A stretch of 64,000 nucleotides of DNA, taken from positions 310,001-374,000 of the forward strand of contig NZ_JAVAMS010000001.1 of NCBI RefSeq assembly GCF_030730945.1, written 5' to 3'. The notes under the pieces were generated by a model. That model did no database searches. It saw only the letters and a list, made by a program, of their open reading frames with translations, and was not told where the DNA came from. Positions within the stretch are counted from its first letter, which is position 1. Each line of letters opens with the position of its first letter. Shown here piece after piece: positions 26,802 to 35,536 of this stretch. Both the position numbers and the translations under genes were made by a program. Source of the DNA: Aurantiacibacter poecillastricola. GTDB lineage: Bacteria; Pseudomonadota; Alphaproteobacteria; Sphingomonadales; Sphingomonadaceae.

Positions 26802-28333
26802 ACGGCGAGCCTGTCCGCAAGATCGTGATCGTGGGCGGCGGCACCGCCGGATGGATGGCCGCGGCCGGAATCTCGAAGATCCTCGGCGGGTTTCCGGGCT
26901 TGTCGATCCAGCTGGTGGAAAGCGAGGCCATCGGCACGGTCGGCGTGGGCGAGGCCACGATCCCGCAGATCCTGTCGTTCAACAATCTGCTGGAGATCGA
27001 CGAGAACGAGTTCGTGCGCGAGACCCATGCTACCTACAAGCTGGGCATCGAATTCGTCGACTGGCTGCGCCCGGGCCACTCCTACGTCCACCCGTTCGGA
27101 ACCTACGGCCTCGACATGCTGGGGATCGAATTCCATCACTTCTGGCTGCGGGGGCTGGAGACGGGGGCGCAGGAGCCGCTCGACCCCTATTCGATAGCGG
27201 CGGCAGCGGGCAAGGCGGGCAAGTTCTACTGGCCGCAGCTGAACAATCCGCGCTCTCCGCTGTCGAAACTCTCCTACGCCTTCCAGTTCGACGCCAGCCG
27301 CTATGCCGCGTTCCTGCGGCGCCGCGCGGAAGCGCAGGGCGTGGTTCGCCGCGAGGGCAGGGTCGTCCAGGTACACCAGAATGGCAAGACCGGCTTTGTC
27401 GAAGCAGTCGAGCTGGAGGATGGCAGCCGGATCGAGGGCGAGCTCTTCCTCGACTGCTCGGGCTTTCGCTCGCTACTGATTGGGCAGACATTGGGCGTAC
27501 CGTTCGAAGACTGGAGCAAGTGGCTCCCCTGCGACCGCGCGGTGGCGGTGCCCTGCACGCTTGCCGGGGATCGAGAGCCGCTGACCCGGTCGACAGCTCG
27601 CCCTGCCGGCTGGCAATGGCGCATCCCGCTGCAGCACCGCATCGGTAACGGACATGTCTATTCCTCGGCACATATCGGCGAGGACGAGGCGACCGACCTC
27701 TTGCTGGCCAATCTCGATGGCGAACCGTTCGCCCAGCCGAATCACTTGCGGTTCACTGCCGGTCACCGGGAGCGGTTCTGGGAGAAGAATGTGGTTGCCC
27801 TGGGGCTGGCAGGAGGTTTCCTCGAGCCCCTCGAGTCCACGGCAATCCACCTCGTGCAGTCGTCCATCGCGAGGCTGATGGCCTTCTTCCCCACCACCGC
27901 TTTCGGGGAACAGGAGGTCCGTCGCTTCAACCGGGAGACGACCCGCGAATATGTCGATATCCGCGACTTTCTCGTCCTGCATTACAAGGCGACGGAGCGC
28001 GACGACAGCGAGTTCTGGCGTTACTGCCGCAACCTCCCCCCGCCCGACGGACTGGCCGAGAAACTGGCGATCTACGAAGGCTCGGGCCGCGTGCTGCGCG
28101 AGCATGAGGAGCTGTTCACCGAGACGAGCTGGCTCTCCGTAATGGCGGGACAGGGCATAAAACCGAAGGGTTATCATCCGGTGGCAGCGATGCTCGACGA
28201 GGAAGAGACGACGAGGCGGCTGGCGCATATAAGGCAGGTCGTCGCGCAGGCCGTTTCCCAGATGCCCACGCAGGACGATTTCCTGCAGCAACAGGGTAGC
28301 GCCATCGCCGCGAGCGAACGCGTCACCGCATGA
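26798..28333 (+). CDS. Flavin-dependent tryptophan-halogenase-like protein 2
   Basis: The 511-residue protein starts at GTG, overlapping the previous stop as GTGA. All key family residues are present: VIVGGGTAGWMAAA, the lysine in ATYKLGIEF (K81), GWQWRIP (W272, W274) and the glutamate in EPLEST (E346). It closely resembles halogenase-like protein 1, so the two arose by duplication. Its stop overlaps the start of the cupin gene as ATGA. No signal peptide is seen, so it acts in the cytoplasm. The true substrate may not be tryptophan. Confidence 0.82.
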   Translation: MNGEPVRKIVIVGGGTAGWMAAAGISKILGGFPGLSIQLVESEAIGTVGVGEATIPQILSFNNLLEIDENEFVRETHATYKLGIEFVDWLRPGHSYVHPFGTYGLDMLGIEFHHFWLRGLETGAQEPLDPYSIAAAAGKAGKFYWPQLNNPRSPLSKLSYAFQFDASRYAAFLRRRAEAQGVVRREGRVVQVHQNGKTGFVEAVELEDGSRIEGELFLDCSGFRSLLIGQTLGVPFEDWSKWLPCDRAVAVPCTLAGDREPLTRSTARPAGWQWRIPLQHRIGNGHVYSSAHIGEDEATDLLLANLDGEPFAQPNHLRFTAGHRERFWEKNVVALGLAGGFLEPLESTAIHLVQSSIARLMAFFPTTAFGEQEVRRFNRETTREYVDIRDFLVLHYKATERDDSEFWRYCRNLPPPDGLAEKLAIYEGSGRVLREHEELFTETSWLSVMAGQGIKPKGYHPVAAMLDEEETTRRLAHIRQVVAQAVSQMPTQDDFLQQQGSAIAASERVTA

Positions 28334-29337
28334 GTTCTGCCCGGCCCATGGCAGAGTGCGCGCCTCCCCGCGATGTGAGCGAGCTCGATGCAATCCGGGC
28401 GGCGGGCAAGCCGGTCGTCATGCGCGGGCTGGTGTCGGATTGGCCCGCCGTAAAGGCTGCGGGAGACGGCGACGAAGCGATCGTCCGCTATATCCTCGAA
28501 TCCGGTGTCGCCCGTCCAGTGCGAGCCATCGCCGCCGCGCCCACGGAAGGCGGCAGGTTTTTCTACAATGCGCAGATGACCGGCTTCAATTTCATGCAGG
28601 GCCAGGGCCGGCTCGACGCCTTCCTCGCAGACCTGCTGACGGAGCGCGAGAAGGCCCGGCCGCACGCCATGGCGGTTCAAGCGGAGGCGATCGGCGAATT
28701 GCTGCCAGGCTTCCACCGCGAGAACCGGCTTCCGCTCCTGCCCGGCGTCGATCCGCATATCTGGATCGGCAATCGCATTCGCGTCGCCCCGCATTTCGAT
28801 ATCAAGGAGAATATCGCGTGCTGCGTCGCGGGCAGGCGGCGCTTCACGCTCTTCCCGCCCGGTCAGACGGCCAACCTCTATCCCGGTCCGCTCGAACTCA
28901 CTCCCGCGGGAACGCCCGTCAGCATGGTCGACCTTGCAGATCCTGACCTCACCGCGCATCCGCGCTTTGCCGAGGCGTGGTCCCATGCCGAGGAGGCCAC
29001 TCTGGAGCCGGGCGATGCCATCTACATTCCCTATTGCTGGTGGCACGGCGTGGAATCGCTGGAAGCTGTCAGCATCCTTGCGAACTACTGGTGGAACGAC
29101 GGGCAGGCGCAAGGCAATGGCAGTCCTTACGATGCGCTGCTTCATGCGATCATGGCCTATCGCCACCTGCCACAGGACCAGCGCAAGGTTTGGCGAGGTA
29201 TGCTGGATTACTACGTGTTCGAGGAAAGCGGCGACCCCGCCGCCCATTTGCCCGAACATGCCAAGGGTGTCCTCGGTCCGCCCGGTCCCGACCTGTTCGC
29301 GCGAATCCGCTCGATTATCCGGTCTGCGCTGGGTTAG
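28330..29337 (+). CDS. JmjC-like cupin protein (cupin_8 family), paralogue 2
   Basis: This 335-residue protein has the iron-site pattern of JmjC-like cupins: HFD in APHFDIKEN and a distal histidine in IPYCWWHGV. Family members are usually iron/2-oxoglutarate hydroxylases. It is translationally coupled to halogenase-like gene 2 (ATGA), so the two proteins probably act in one pathway. It is a paralogue of the cupin at 1659. Its last 23 bases overlap the 3' end of the convergent third halogenase-like gene. Confidence 0.78.
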   Translation: MSSARPMAECAPPRDVSELDAIRAAGKPVVMRGLVSDWPAVKAAGDGDEAIVRYILESGVARPVRAIAAAPTEGGRFFYNAQMTGFNFMQGQGRLDAFLADLLTEREKARPHAMAVQAEAIGELLPGFHRENRLPLLPGVDPHIWIGNRIRVAPHFDIKENIACCVAGRRRFTLFPPGQTANLYPGPLELTPAGTPVSMVDLADPDLTAHPRFAEAWSHAEEATLEPGDAIYIPYCWWHGVESLEAVSILANYWWNDGQAQGNGSPYDALLHAIMAYRHLPQDQRKVWRGMLDYYVFEESGDPAAHLPEHAKGVLGPPGPDLFARIRSIIRSALG

Positions 29338-30790
29338 CGCGGAGAACCGATGTTAGCCACTGGGCGTAAGGCGGCGCAAAAGCGACCGCAGCCTGCGATC
29401 TTGCCGCAAAGTCGGCCTGCGTTGCTGCGATGTCCCGCTCTGACAGGTGCTGCTCTCGAGTAGAGAGCCCTCGTGCAAAACCGAGCGCGCCAAGCAGGGC
29501 CAGTTGCTCCTGCTTCAAAAGCGGCGCTTCCTCCTGGAAAGGTAACCGCCCTCGCCTTTCGAACTGGTCGAGCGTCGTTCGGACTGTTCCAGGCACGCCG
29601 GCATCGGGGAAAACCATGCGCGCCCGCGGGGCTGCATAATGCATCGCCAGCAGATCGCGCGCGGCATCGAACATCAGGCCCGCTCTCCGATTGTACTCTG
29701 CCCTTTCGCTCGCAACGATCTGCCTGCCGGGCAGCATTTCCAGCAAGAGGTGCAGCTGGCGGTGCGCGAGATCGAGCGGAAGGAAGCCAAGCGGCTCGCA
29801 GCGCACCGCTGCATCGCCCATCGCAATGACATTTCCGATCCAAGCCTCGCGCGCGCGGCCCGGCGAAAGGTTCAGCACGGCCGCAGGTTCGGCCTGCAAG
29901 GCGGCTCGGGCCGCATCGTCACTCACGGCATCGTCGATGGCCAGCATGGTTTGCAGCCCGTCACGCCCGGCCAGTTCGCACAGCCAGCCCTCGGAAAGCA
30001 GGGAAATCCTGTCCTCCAGTTCGAGCATGGCCTGTCCCGGCGGTGCGACGAGTACGCGGCGGATCGGGGAAATGTCGCTCCACGGGGCCACATCGAATTC
30101 CGGCATGGCGGAGGCGAGGATCGCGTCCGGTCCGCTGCAATCGACGAACAGGTCGGCCTCGATCGTGCCCTGCCCCTCGATGGCAATGCTCGCTATGCCG
30201 CCTCGCCCATCGGGCTGGATAGCCGCGATTAACCCGCTGACATGCGTGACGCCCGCTCGCCGCGCATGGTCCACCAGCAGGTTGCGGTAAGCCGGCGGGT
30301 TCCAGCGCAGCGCATACTCGACCTCGGAGATGGGCGTATCGGCATCGGGCGGAGGCGGAGCGAAGCGGCCGGCTTCGACAAGCGCTTCTGCGATAGAGCC
30401 GGCGGGTCGATCCTGGCTGACATTGCGCGGCCCTCCGCCCCATTGCTGGGCGAAGCGAGTCTGCAAGGCAGGGTCGCTAGCGCCGCCATAGGGCATGATG
30501 CCGTGCTGTTCTTTCCCGCCCCAACCGACATAATGGGTTGCGAGACGGTAGCTGCCACCGGCGGACAGCACCAACTGCGCTTCCTCGATACCCAGCCGGT
30601 CGTGCAACTTGTTGGTGAACGGCAGGGACGTGGAGGCCCGGTCCGCAAAGGCCGCAAGGCCCGATGCGATGCCGATCACCACAACCTCGCAAGTCGGCAG
30701 GGCGCGGCGCAGGCCGATGGCGGTGAGGACTCCTACCTGACCGCCCCCTGCAACCACGATCCTGCGCAATGGCTCGCGCGGCTGGCTCAC
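29315..30790 (-). CDS. Halogenase-like flavoprotein 3, catalytic residues lost
   Basis: The 491-residue protein starts at GTG and keeps a nucleotide-binding start (IVVAGGGQVGVLTAIGL), a DLFVDCSGPDA segment and overall length, so it belongs to PF04820. But the catalytic lysine is arginine (R82 in GSYRLATHYVGW), the WxWxIP motif is absent, and EPLEST has become EPLGFLPLDL. The frame is intact, so this is a diverged protein rather than a pseudogene. It may have a different flavin chemistry or a non-catalytic partner role. It overlaps halogenase-like gene 4 by 4 bases (GTGA) and must be co-expressed with it. Confidence 0.75.
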   Translation of the reverse strand: MSQPREPLRRIVVAGGGQVGVLTAIGLRRALPTCEVVVIGIASGLAAFADRASTSLPFTNKLHDRLGIEEAQLVLSAGGSYRLATHYVGWGGKEQHGIMPYGGASDPALQTRFAQQWGGGPRNVSQDRPAGSIAEALVEAGRFAPPPPDADTPISEVEYALRWNPPAYRNLLVDHARRAGVTHVSGLIAAIQPDGRGGIASIAIEGQGTIEADLFVDCSGPDAILASAMPEFDVAPWSDISPIRRVLVAPPGQAMLELEDRISLLSEGWLCELAGRDGLQTMLAIDDAVSDDAARAALQAEPAAVLNLSPGRAREAWIGNVIAMGDAAVRCEPLGFLPLDLAHRQLHLLLEMLPGRQIVASERAEYNRRAGLMFDAARDLLAMHYAAPRARMVFPDAGVPGTVRTTLDQFERRGRLPFQEEAPLLKQEQLALLGALGFARGLSTREQHLSERDIAATQADFAARSQAAVAFAPPYAQWLTSVLRANPAQTG

Positions 30791-32307
30791 GTGGGTTCCG
30801 CCAGCCGGGCGCTGTTGCGGCGCAGGTAATCGGTATGCGCGGGCATCTGCGAAACCGAGGTGTTGATCTCGCTGCGCAGGCGATCGGTCGCCGATTTCAG
30901 GCGCTCGGGGTCGACAAGGCCGGTGCGCGTGTCATGCCGCTCGGGCATCAGGCCCTGGCCCAGATAAACCGCGATCCAGCTGGCGTCGTAGAACAGGCCG
31001 TCCGAGTATTTCTCGATGCGCCCGGCCTGCCGCCACAGTTCCATTTTACCTGCGAGACTGTCCGGCACGGTCATGGTGCGGACATGGTTCCAGAACTCGG
31101 AATCGTCGCGCGTGGTGGCGTGATAATGCAGGATCAGGAAATCACGGACACGGTCGTATTCCATGTCGACGAGGCGGTTGAACTCGTCGCGGTCGGCGGG
31201 TTCGATAGCGCCTTCCGGGAAAAGCTCGATGAGGTAAGTGATGGCCATCTGCGCGAGATAGATCGAGGTCGATTCCAGCGGCTCGAGGAACCCGCTCGCG
31301 AGACCAACCGCGATGACATTGTGGCTCCAGCTGCGACGCCGCCTGCCCGGGCGGAAACGCAGCACGCGCGGATCTGCCAAAGGTTCGCCTTCGCTTGCTT
31401 TCTTGATAGCGTCACAGGCCTGGTCCTCGCCGATGAATGCGCTGGAAAAGACATATCCGTTGCCCATGCGATGCTGCAGCGGGATCTGCCACCGCCAGCC
31501 TGCGGGCATGGCTGTCGCCGTGGTGAAGGGCCGAATGTCGTCGGTAGCGTGCTTGCAAGGCATGGCAGCCGCGCGGTCGCAGGGCAGCCAGTGGGTCCAG
31601 TCCTCCCACTCCTCGCCCAGTTCCTGCCCGAGGATACGCGAACGGAAACCCGAGCAGTCGACGAACAGGTCGCCTTCGATCCTGCGCCCGTCTTCCAGCT
31701 TGAGCGCGGCGACATCGCCGCTTTCGCCATCGCGCTCCACTTCCGTCACCAGCCCCTCGTGCCGCGTGACGCCGATCGAGAGACCGGACTCGCGCATGAA
31801 CGGGCCGAACAGGGTCGCATCGAACTGGTAGGCATAGCCGTAGGACGAGGCGAGCGACATGTCCTCGGCCGGCGGAGCGAAGCGGTTGGCAAGGGCGGCC
31901 GCCACGCAGAACGAATAGTCGCCCAGCGGTCCTGCTAGCCCGCGCCGGTTCAGTTCGAGCCAGTAGTGATGGAAGCCCACGCCTCCCAGCTCCTCCCCGA
32001 AGGAGCCGAAGGGGTGAATATAGCTTTCCCCGATCCGGCCGAAATCGCGGAAATCGATGCCCAGCTTGTAGGTGGCATGGGTGGCCCGCATGAACTCGGC
32101 CTCTGATATGCCGAGCCTCTCCACGAAGCCGCGAATATGTGGCAGCGTTGCCTCGCCCACGCCGATGATGCCGATATCCTCGCTTTCGACGAGGTCGACC
32201 GTCACCCGGTCACCCATCATCCGGGCGAGCCCGGCGGCGGTCATCCATCCGGCGGTACCACCGCCCAGGACAACCACGCGCCGGGGTTTCGCTTGGGAAT
32301 CGCTCAT
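30787..32307 (-). CDS. Flavin-dependent tryptophan-halogenase-like protein 4
   Basis: The protein has 506 residues when started at the second ATG (32,307), which has AGGG at a good distance; the first ATG (32,313) is almost on top of it. Key residues are present: VVVLGGGTAGWMTAAGL, the lysine in ATYKLGIDF (K81), GWRWQIP (W271, W273) and the glutamate in EPLEST (E345). It lies 42 bases after the sugar carrier gene on the same strand, so it may be expressed from the carrier promoter, which has a LacI-type operator. It precedes the diverged copy 3. Confidence 0.82.
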   Translation of the reverse strand: MSDSQAKPRRVVVLGGGTAGWMTAAGLARMMGDRVTVDLVESEDIGIIGVGEATLPHIRGFVERLGISEAEFMRATHATYKLGIDFRDFGRIGESYIHPFGSFGEELGGVGFHHYWLELNRRGLAGPLGDYSFCVAAALANRFAPPAEDMSLASSYGYAYQFDATLFGPFMRESGLSIGVTRHEGLVTEVERDGESGDVAALKLEDGRRIEGDLFVDCSGFRSRILGQELGEEWEDWTHWLPCDRAAAMPCKHATDDIRPFTTATAMPAGWRWQIPLQHRMGNGYVFSSAFIGEDQACDAIKKASEGEPLADPRVLRFRPGRRRRSWSHNVIAVGLASGFLEPLESTSIYLAQMAITYLIELFPEGAIEPADRDEFNRLVDMEYDRVRDFLILHYHATTRDDSEFWNHVRTMTVPDSLAGKMELWRQAGRIEKYSDGLFYDASWIAVYLGQGLMPERHDTRTGLVDPERLKSATDRLRSEINTSVSQMPAHTDYLRRNSARLAEPT

Positions 32308-32348
32308 CGCCATACCCTAGGCAATCGCGCCCTTGCGGGCAAAGCCGA

Positions 32349-33767
32349 TCAGCCTTCCATCTCCTCCAGTTCCTTGCCCTTCGTCTCGGTGATGAATGCC
32401 TTGACGAGGAAAAAGCTGATCACCGCGCAAACGGCATAGAAGGAATAGCTGGCCGCTAGTCCGATACCCACCGCCATGATCGGGAATGTCTGGGCGATGA
32501 GGTAGTTGGCGAACCACTGGAAGAAGCCCGCCACCGCCAGCGCCGACCCGCGGATCTGGTTGGGGAACATCTCGCCCAGCATCACCCACATGACCGGACC
32601 CCAGCTGACATTGAAGAATATCACGTAGAGGTTCGCCGCGACCACGGCGAGGATGCCAAGCTGCTCCGACAGGACGAGGTTGCCGTCGGCATCGAGGCCG
32701 CCCTGGCTGAAGGCGTAGACCATCACGAACAGCGTGACGGCCATGCCCGCCGAACCGATCAGCAGCAGCGGCTTGCGGCCGATCTTGTCGATCACGGCGA
32801 TGGTAACGAAGCAGGCGGCGATGGAAACGACACCCGAAACCACGTTGATGAGCAGCGAATCCTGCTCGGTAAAGCCCGCCAGCTGCCACAGGGTCGAGCC
32901 GTAATAGAAGATCACGTTGATGCCGACGAGCTGCTGGAACACCGCCAGCATGATGCCGACCCAGACGATGGAGCGGATACCCAGGAAACCCTTTCCGCCT
33001 TCGGGAGTCAGAACGTCGCGCAGGCTCGGTCGGTGATCTTCCCTGAATGTGGCCCGGATCTCCTTGAGCTTCGCGGTCGCCACTGTTGCACCGAACAGCT
33101 TGGTCAGCACGCTCGTCGCTTCTTCATCGCGCCGCTTCGCCACCAGGTAGCGCGGGCTTTCGGGAATGAAGAGCAGCGCCACCAGGAACACCGCTGCCGG
33201 GACGGCCTGCGCAAGGTACATCCAGCGCCATGCGACGATGCCGAACCAGAACTCGTTGGTCGATTCGCCTGCAGCAGCTGCCAGGAAATAGTTGACCAGG
33301 AAGGCCGCGGTCAGACCGGTGATGATCATGATCTGCTGCACCGTGGTCATGCGGCCACGAATGTTGGCGGGCGCGACCTCGGATATGTAGGCCGGCGAGA
33401 GCACGCTGGCCGCGCCGACGGCGACGCCGCCTGCGACACGCGCTATGACGAAGAGGGTGTGATCGGCTGTCAGCCCCTGGATCAGCGCGCCGACGAGGAA
33501 GAGGACGGCCGCGATGCGAAGCACGTTGCGACGCCCCATCGCGTCCGCCAGCGTACCGGCGAAGAATGCCCCGATGAAACAACCGATCAGAAGGGAACCG
33601 ACCGTGAAGCCCAGCGCTGTCTCATCGAGGTCGAACCCTCTTGTGAGGCCTTCCTGCGTTCCGTTGACTGCGCCGCTATCGTAACCGAACAGCAACCCCC
33701 CGATTGTCGCGACGGCGACAATCGCCGAAATCAGCCCCAGATTGGTGCCGCTATCTGCTTTATTCAA
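32349..33767 (-). CDS. MFS sugar:proton symporter, XylE-like (sugar porter family)
   Basis: The 472-residue inner-membrane carrier has twelve predicted helices and the sugar-porter signatures: DAMGRRNVL after helix 2, PESPRYL before the central loop, QQLVGINVIFYY in helix 7, and ITETKGKELEEME at the C terminus. D-xylose uptake is the likely role given the operator upstream and the divergent semialdehyde dehydrogenase gene, but glucose or other pentoses cannot be excluded. The two halogenase-like genes 4 and 3 follow on the same strand. Confidence 0.88.
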   Translation of the reverse strand: MNKADSGTNLGLISAIVAVATIGGLLFGYDSGAVNGTQEGLTRGFDLDETALGFTVGSLLIGCFIGAFFAGTLADAMGRRNVLRIAAVLFLVGALIQGLTADHTLFVIARVAGGVAVGAASVLSPAYISEVAPANIRGRMTTVQQIMIITGLTAAFLVNYFLAAAAGESTNEFWFGIVAWRWMYLAQAVPAAVFLVALLFIPESPRYLVAKRRDEEATSVLTKLFGATVATAKLKEIRATFREDHRPSLRDVLTPEGGKGFLGIRSIVWVGIMLAVFQQLVGINVIFYYGSTLWQLAGFTEQDSLLINVVSGVVSIAACFVTIAVIDKIGRKPLLLIGSAGMAVTLFVMVYAFSQGGLDADGNLVLSEQLGILAVVAANLYVIFFNVSWGPVMWVMLGEMFPNQIRGSALAVAGFFQWFANYLIAQTFPIMAVGIGLAASYSFYAVCAVISFFLVKAFITETKGKELEEMEG

Positions 33768-33808
33768 AATCCCGCTCCCTACCGTTCGGTTGCAACACCG
33801 ATTATTTA

Positions 33809-33822
33809 TGGTAGCGCTACCT
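33809..33822. promoter_or_regulatory. LacI-type operator between the sugar carrier and xylA-like genes
   Basis: TGGTAGCGCTACCT has one mismatch to the perfect palindrome. It lies 41 bases before the carrier start and 83 bases before the dehydrogenase start, in a divergent promoter region. Confidence 0.8.
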
Positions 33823-33905
33823 AGGACAGAAAATCGGTCGCGTGCAAGCGGCTATTGCATGCGCTCCCCGAAGGATGCGTGCCAGACCCATACAGGAGAA
33901 GATTC

Positions 33906-35471
33906 ATGGCGATTACAGGCGAAAACTTTATTGCAGGACAGCGTCGCTCGTCCGGCACGACCTTTCGCGCGCGATCTGCCGACAGTGGAGAAGAATTCGG
34001 TGAGGCCTTTGCCGCCGCCACGTCGCAGGACGTTATCGATGCATGCAAGGCCGCGGCTGAGGCGCAGGACGATTTCGCTTCCCGCCCCCTGTCGGAACGC
34101 GCTGCCTTCCTGCGCCTCGCCGCCGACAAGATCGATGCGCTGGGCGATACGCTGACGCAGCGCGCGATGAAAGAGACCGGACTTCCCGAAGCGCGTCTCA
34201 ACGGGGAGAGAGGCCGGACCGTCGGCCAGCTTCGCCTCTTCGCCGACGAGGTGGAGAACGGTGGATGGCAGAAATTGCGGATCGATCACGCCAATGCCGA
34301 TCGTACGCCGCCCAAGCCCGACCTGCGGTTGCGGATGATCCCGCTCGGCCCGGTCGCGGTGTTCGGCGCTTCCAACTTCCCTCTCGCCTTTTCGGTCGCG
34401 GGCGGCGACACCGCTTCAGCCTTTGCGGCCGGGTGCTGCGTGGTGGTGAAGGGCCACCCGGCCCATCCCGGCACGAGCGAACTCGTTGCGCAGGCCCTTA
34501 CCGAAGCCGTTGCCGAATCGGGACTGCCCGCGGGCACGTTCTCGCTTCTCAACGGCACCGAGAACTCGCTGGGAGAAGCGCTGGTGAAGGATCCGCGCAT
34601 CGCCGCGGTGGGTTTCACCGGCTCGCGCGGGGGCGGCCTTGCCCTCATGAAGCATGCCGCCGAGCGGGAGGTGCCCATCCCGGTATTTGCCGAGATGAGC
34701 AGCATCAATCCCGTTACCCTGATGCCCGCGAAACTGAATGACGCCGCGGAAGATCTGGCGAAAGCCTATGTCGGGTCGCTATCAATGGGAGCAGGACAGT
34801 TCTGCACCAACCCCGGCATCGTGCTTGCCATCAAGGGTGAGGCGCTCGACCGTTTCCTGGCCGCTGCCAAGGAAGAACTGAAGACTGTCGGCGGGCAGAC
34901 GATGCTGACGACCGGCATTCACAAGGCCTATTCCGAAGGGGCATCGCGCCTCGCGAAACGCACAGGGGCCGAGTTGCTCGGCATGGGCGAAGAAGCGCCG
35001 GGCACTTGCGGGCAGGCGCAGGTCTACACCGTCTCGGCAGACGCCTTCCTCGCCGACAAGGATTTCGAGGAAGAAGTTTTCGGCCCTGCATCCATCGTCA
35101 TCCGGTGCGATGACCTCGCCCAGGTGAAGCAGGTTCTTTCCGGTCTGGAAGGCCAGCTTACGACCACCCTGCACATGACAGAGGCAGATCATGCGGAAGC
35201 CGCGTCCCTGATGCCGGTGCTGGAAAAGCTCGCCGGGCGGATCATCGCCAATAGCTGGCCGACAGGCGTCGATGTGACGCATGCCATGGTACATGGCGGC
35301 CCGTTCCCGGCAACATCCGACGGTCGCAGCACGTCGGTCGGCACGCTGGCCATCGACCGCTTCCTGCGTCCGGTGTCCTACCAGGACATGCCTGCCAAGC
35401 TCCTCCCCTCCGCGCTGCGCGAGGGAACGCCAGGCTGCCTCGTCCGCATCGACGGCGAATATCGCGCCTGA
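33906..35471 (+). CDS. xylA: Alpha-ketoglutarate semialdehyde dehydrogenase, XylA-like
   Basis: A 521-residue cytoplasmic aldehyde dehydrogenase that should oxidise alpha-ketoglutarate semialdehyde to alpha-ketoglutarate, the last step of both pentose routes. Visible are the FGASNFPLAFSVAGGDTASAF segment, VGFTGSRGGG cofactor loop, the glutamate in VFAEMSSINP and the catalytic cysteine in MGAGQFCTNPG. Length and sequence fit the KGSADH type found with FAH-family dehydratases. ATG 33,906 is chosen because AGGAGA precedes it; an upstream in-frame ATG at 33,855 lacks this. It is monocistronic and ends in a strong hairpin. The name xylA follows Caulobacter usage and is not xylose isomerase. Confidence 0.88.
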   Translation: MAITGENFIAGQRRSSGTTFRARSADSGEEFGEAFAAATSQDVIDACKAAAEAQDDFASRPLSERAAFLRLAADKIDALGDTLTQRAMKETGLPEARLNGERGRTVGQLRLFADEVENGGWQKLRIDHANADRTPPKPDLRLRMIPLGPVAVFGASNFPLAFSVAGGDTASAFAAGCCVVVKGHPAHPGTSELVAQALTEAVAESGLPAGTFSLLNGTENSLGEALVKDPRIAAVGFTGSRGGGLALMKHAAEREVPIPVFAEMSSINPVTLMPAKLNDAAEDLAKAYVGSLSMGAGQFCTNPGIVLAIKGEALDRFLAAAKEELKTVGGQTMLTTGIHKAYSEGASRLAKRTGAELLGMGEEAPGTCGQAQVYTVSADAFLADKDFEEEVFGPASIVIRCDDLAQVKQVLSGLEGQLTTTLHMTEADHAEAASLMPVLEKLAGRIIANSWPTGVDVTHAMVHGGPFPATSDGRSTSVGTLAIDRFLRPVSYQDMPAKLLPSALREGTPGCLVRIDGEYRA

Positions 35472-35486
35472 TCGGCTTGTATTGCG

Positions 35487-35525
35487 GGAAAGGCGGAGGG
35501 TCGTGGTTCGAGCCTCCGCCTTTCC
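35487..35525. terminator. Strong bidirectional hairpin between xylA-like and esterase genes
   Basis: GGAAAGGCGGAGG and CCTCCGCCTTTCC form a perfect 13-bp stem around a 13-base loop. It lies between convergent genes ending at 35,471 and 35,537 and can serve both. Confidence 0.8.
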
Positions 35526-35536
35526 TCTTGGTGCCG

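Noticed and set aside
29315..30790. Halogenase-like gene 3 as a pseudogene
   Set aside because: The frame is full length with no frameshift or internal stop and is coupled to gene 4, so it is more likely a diverged functional protein.
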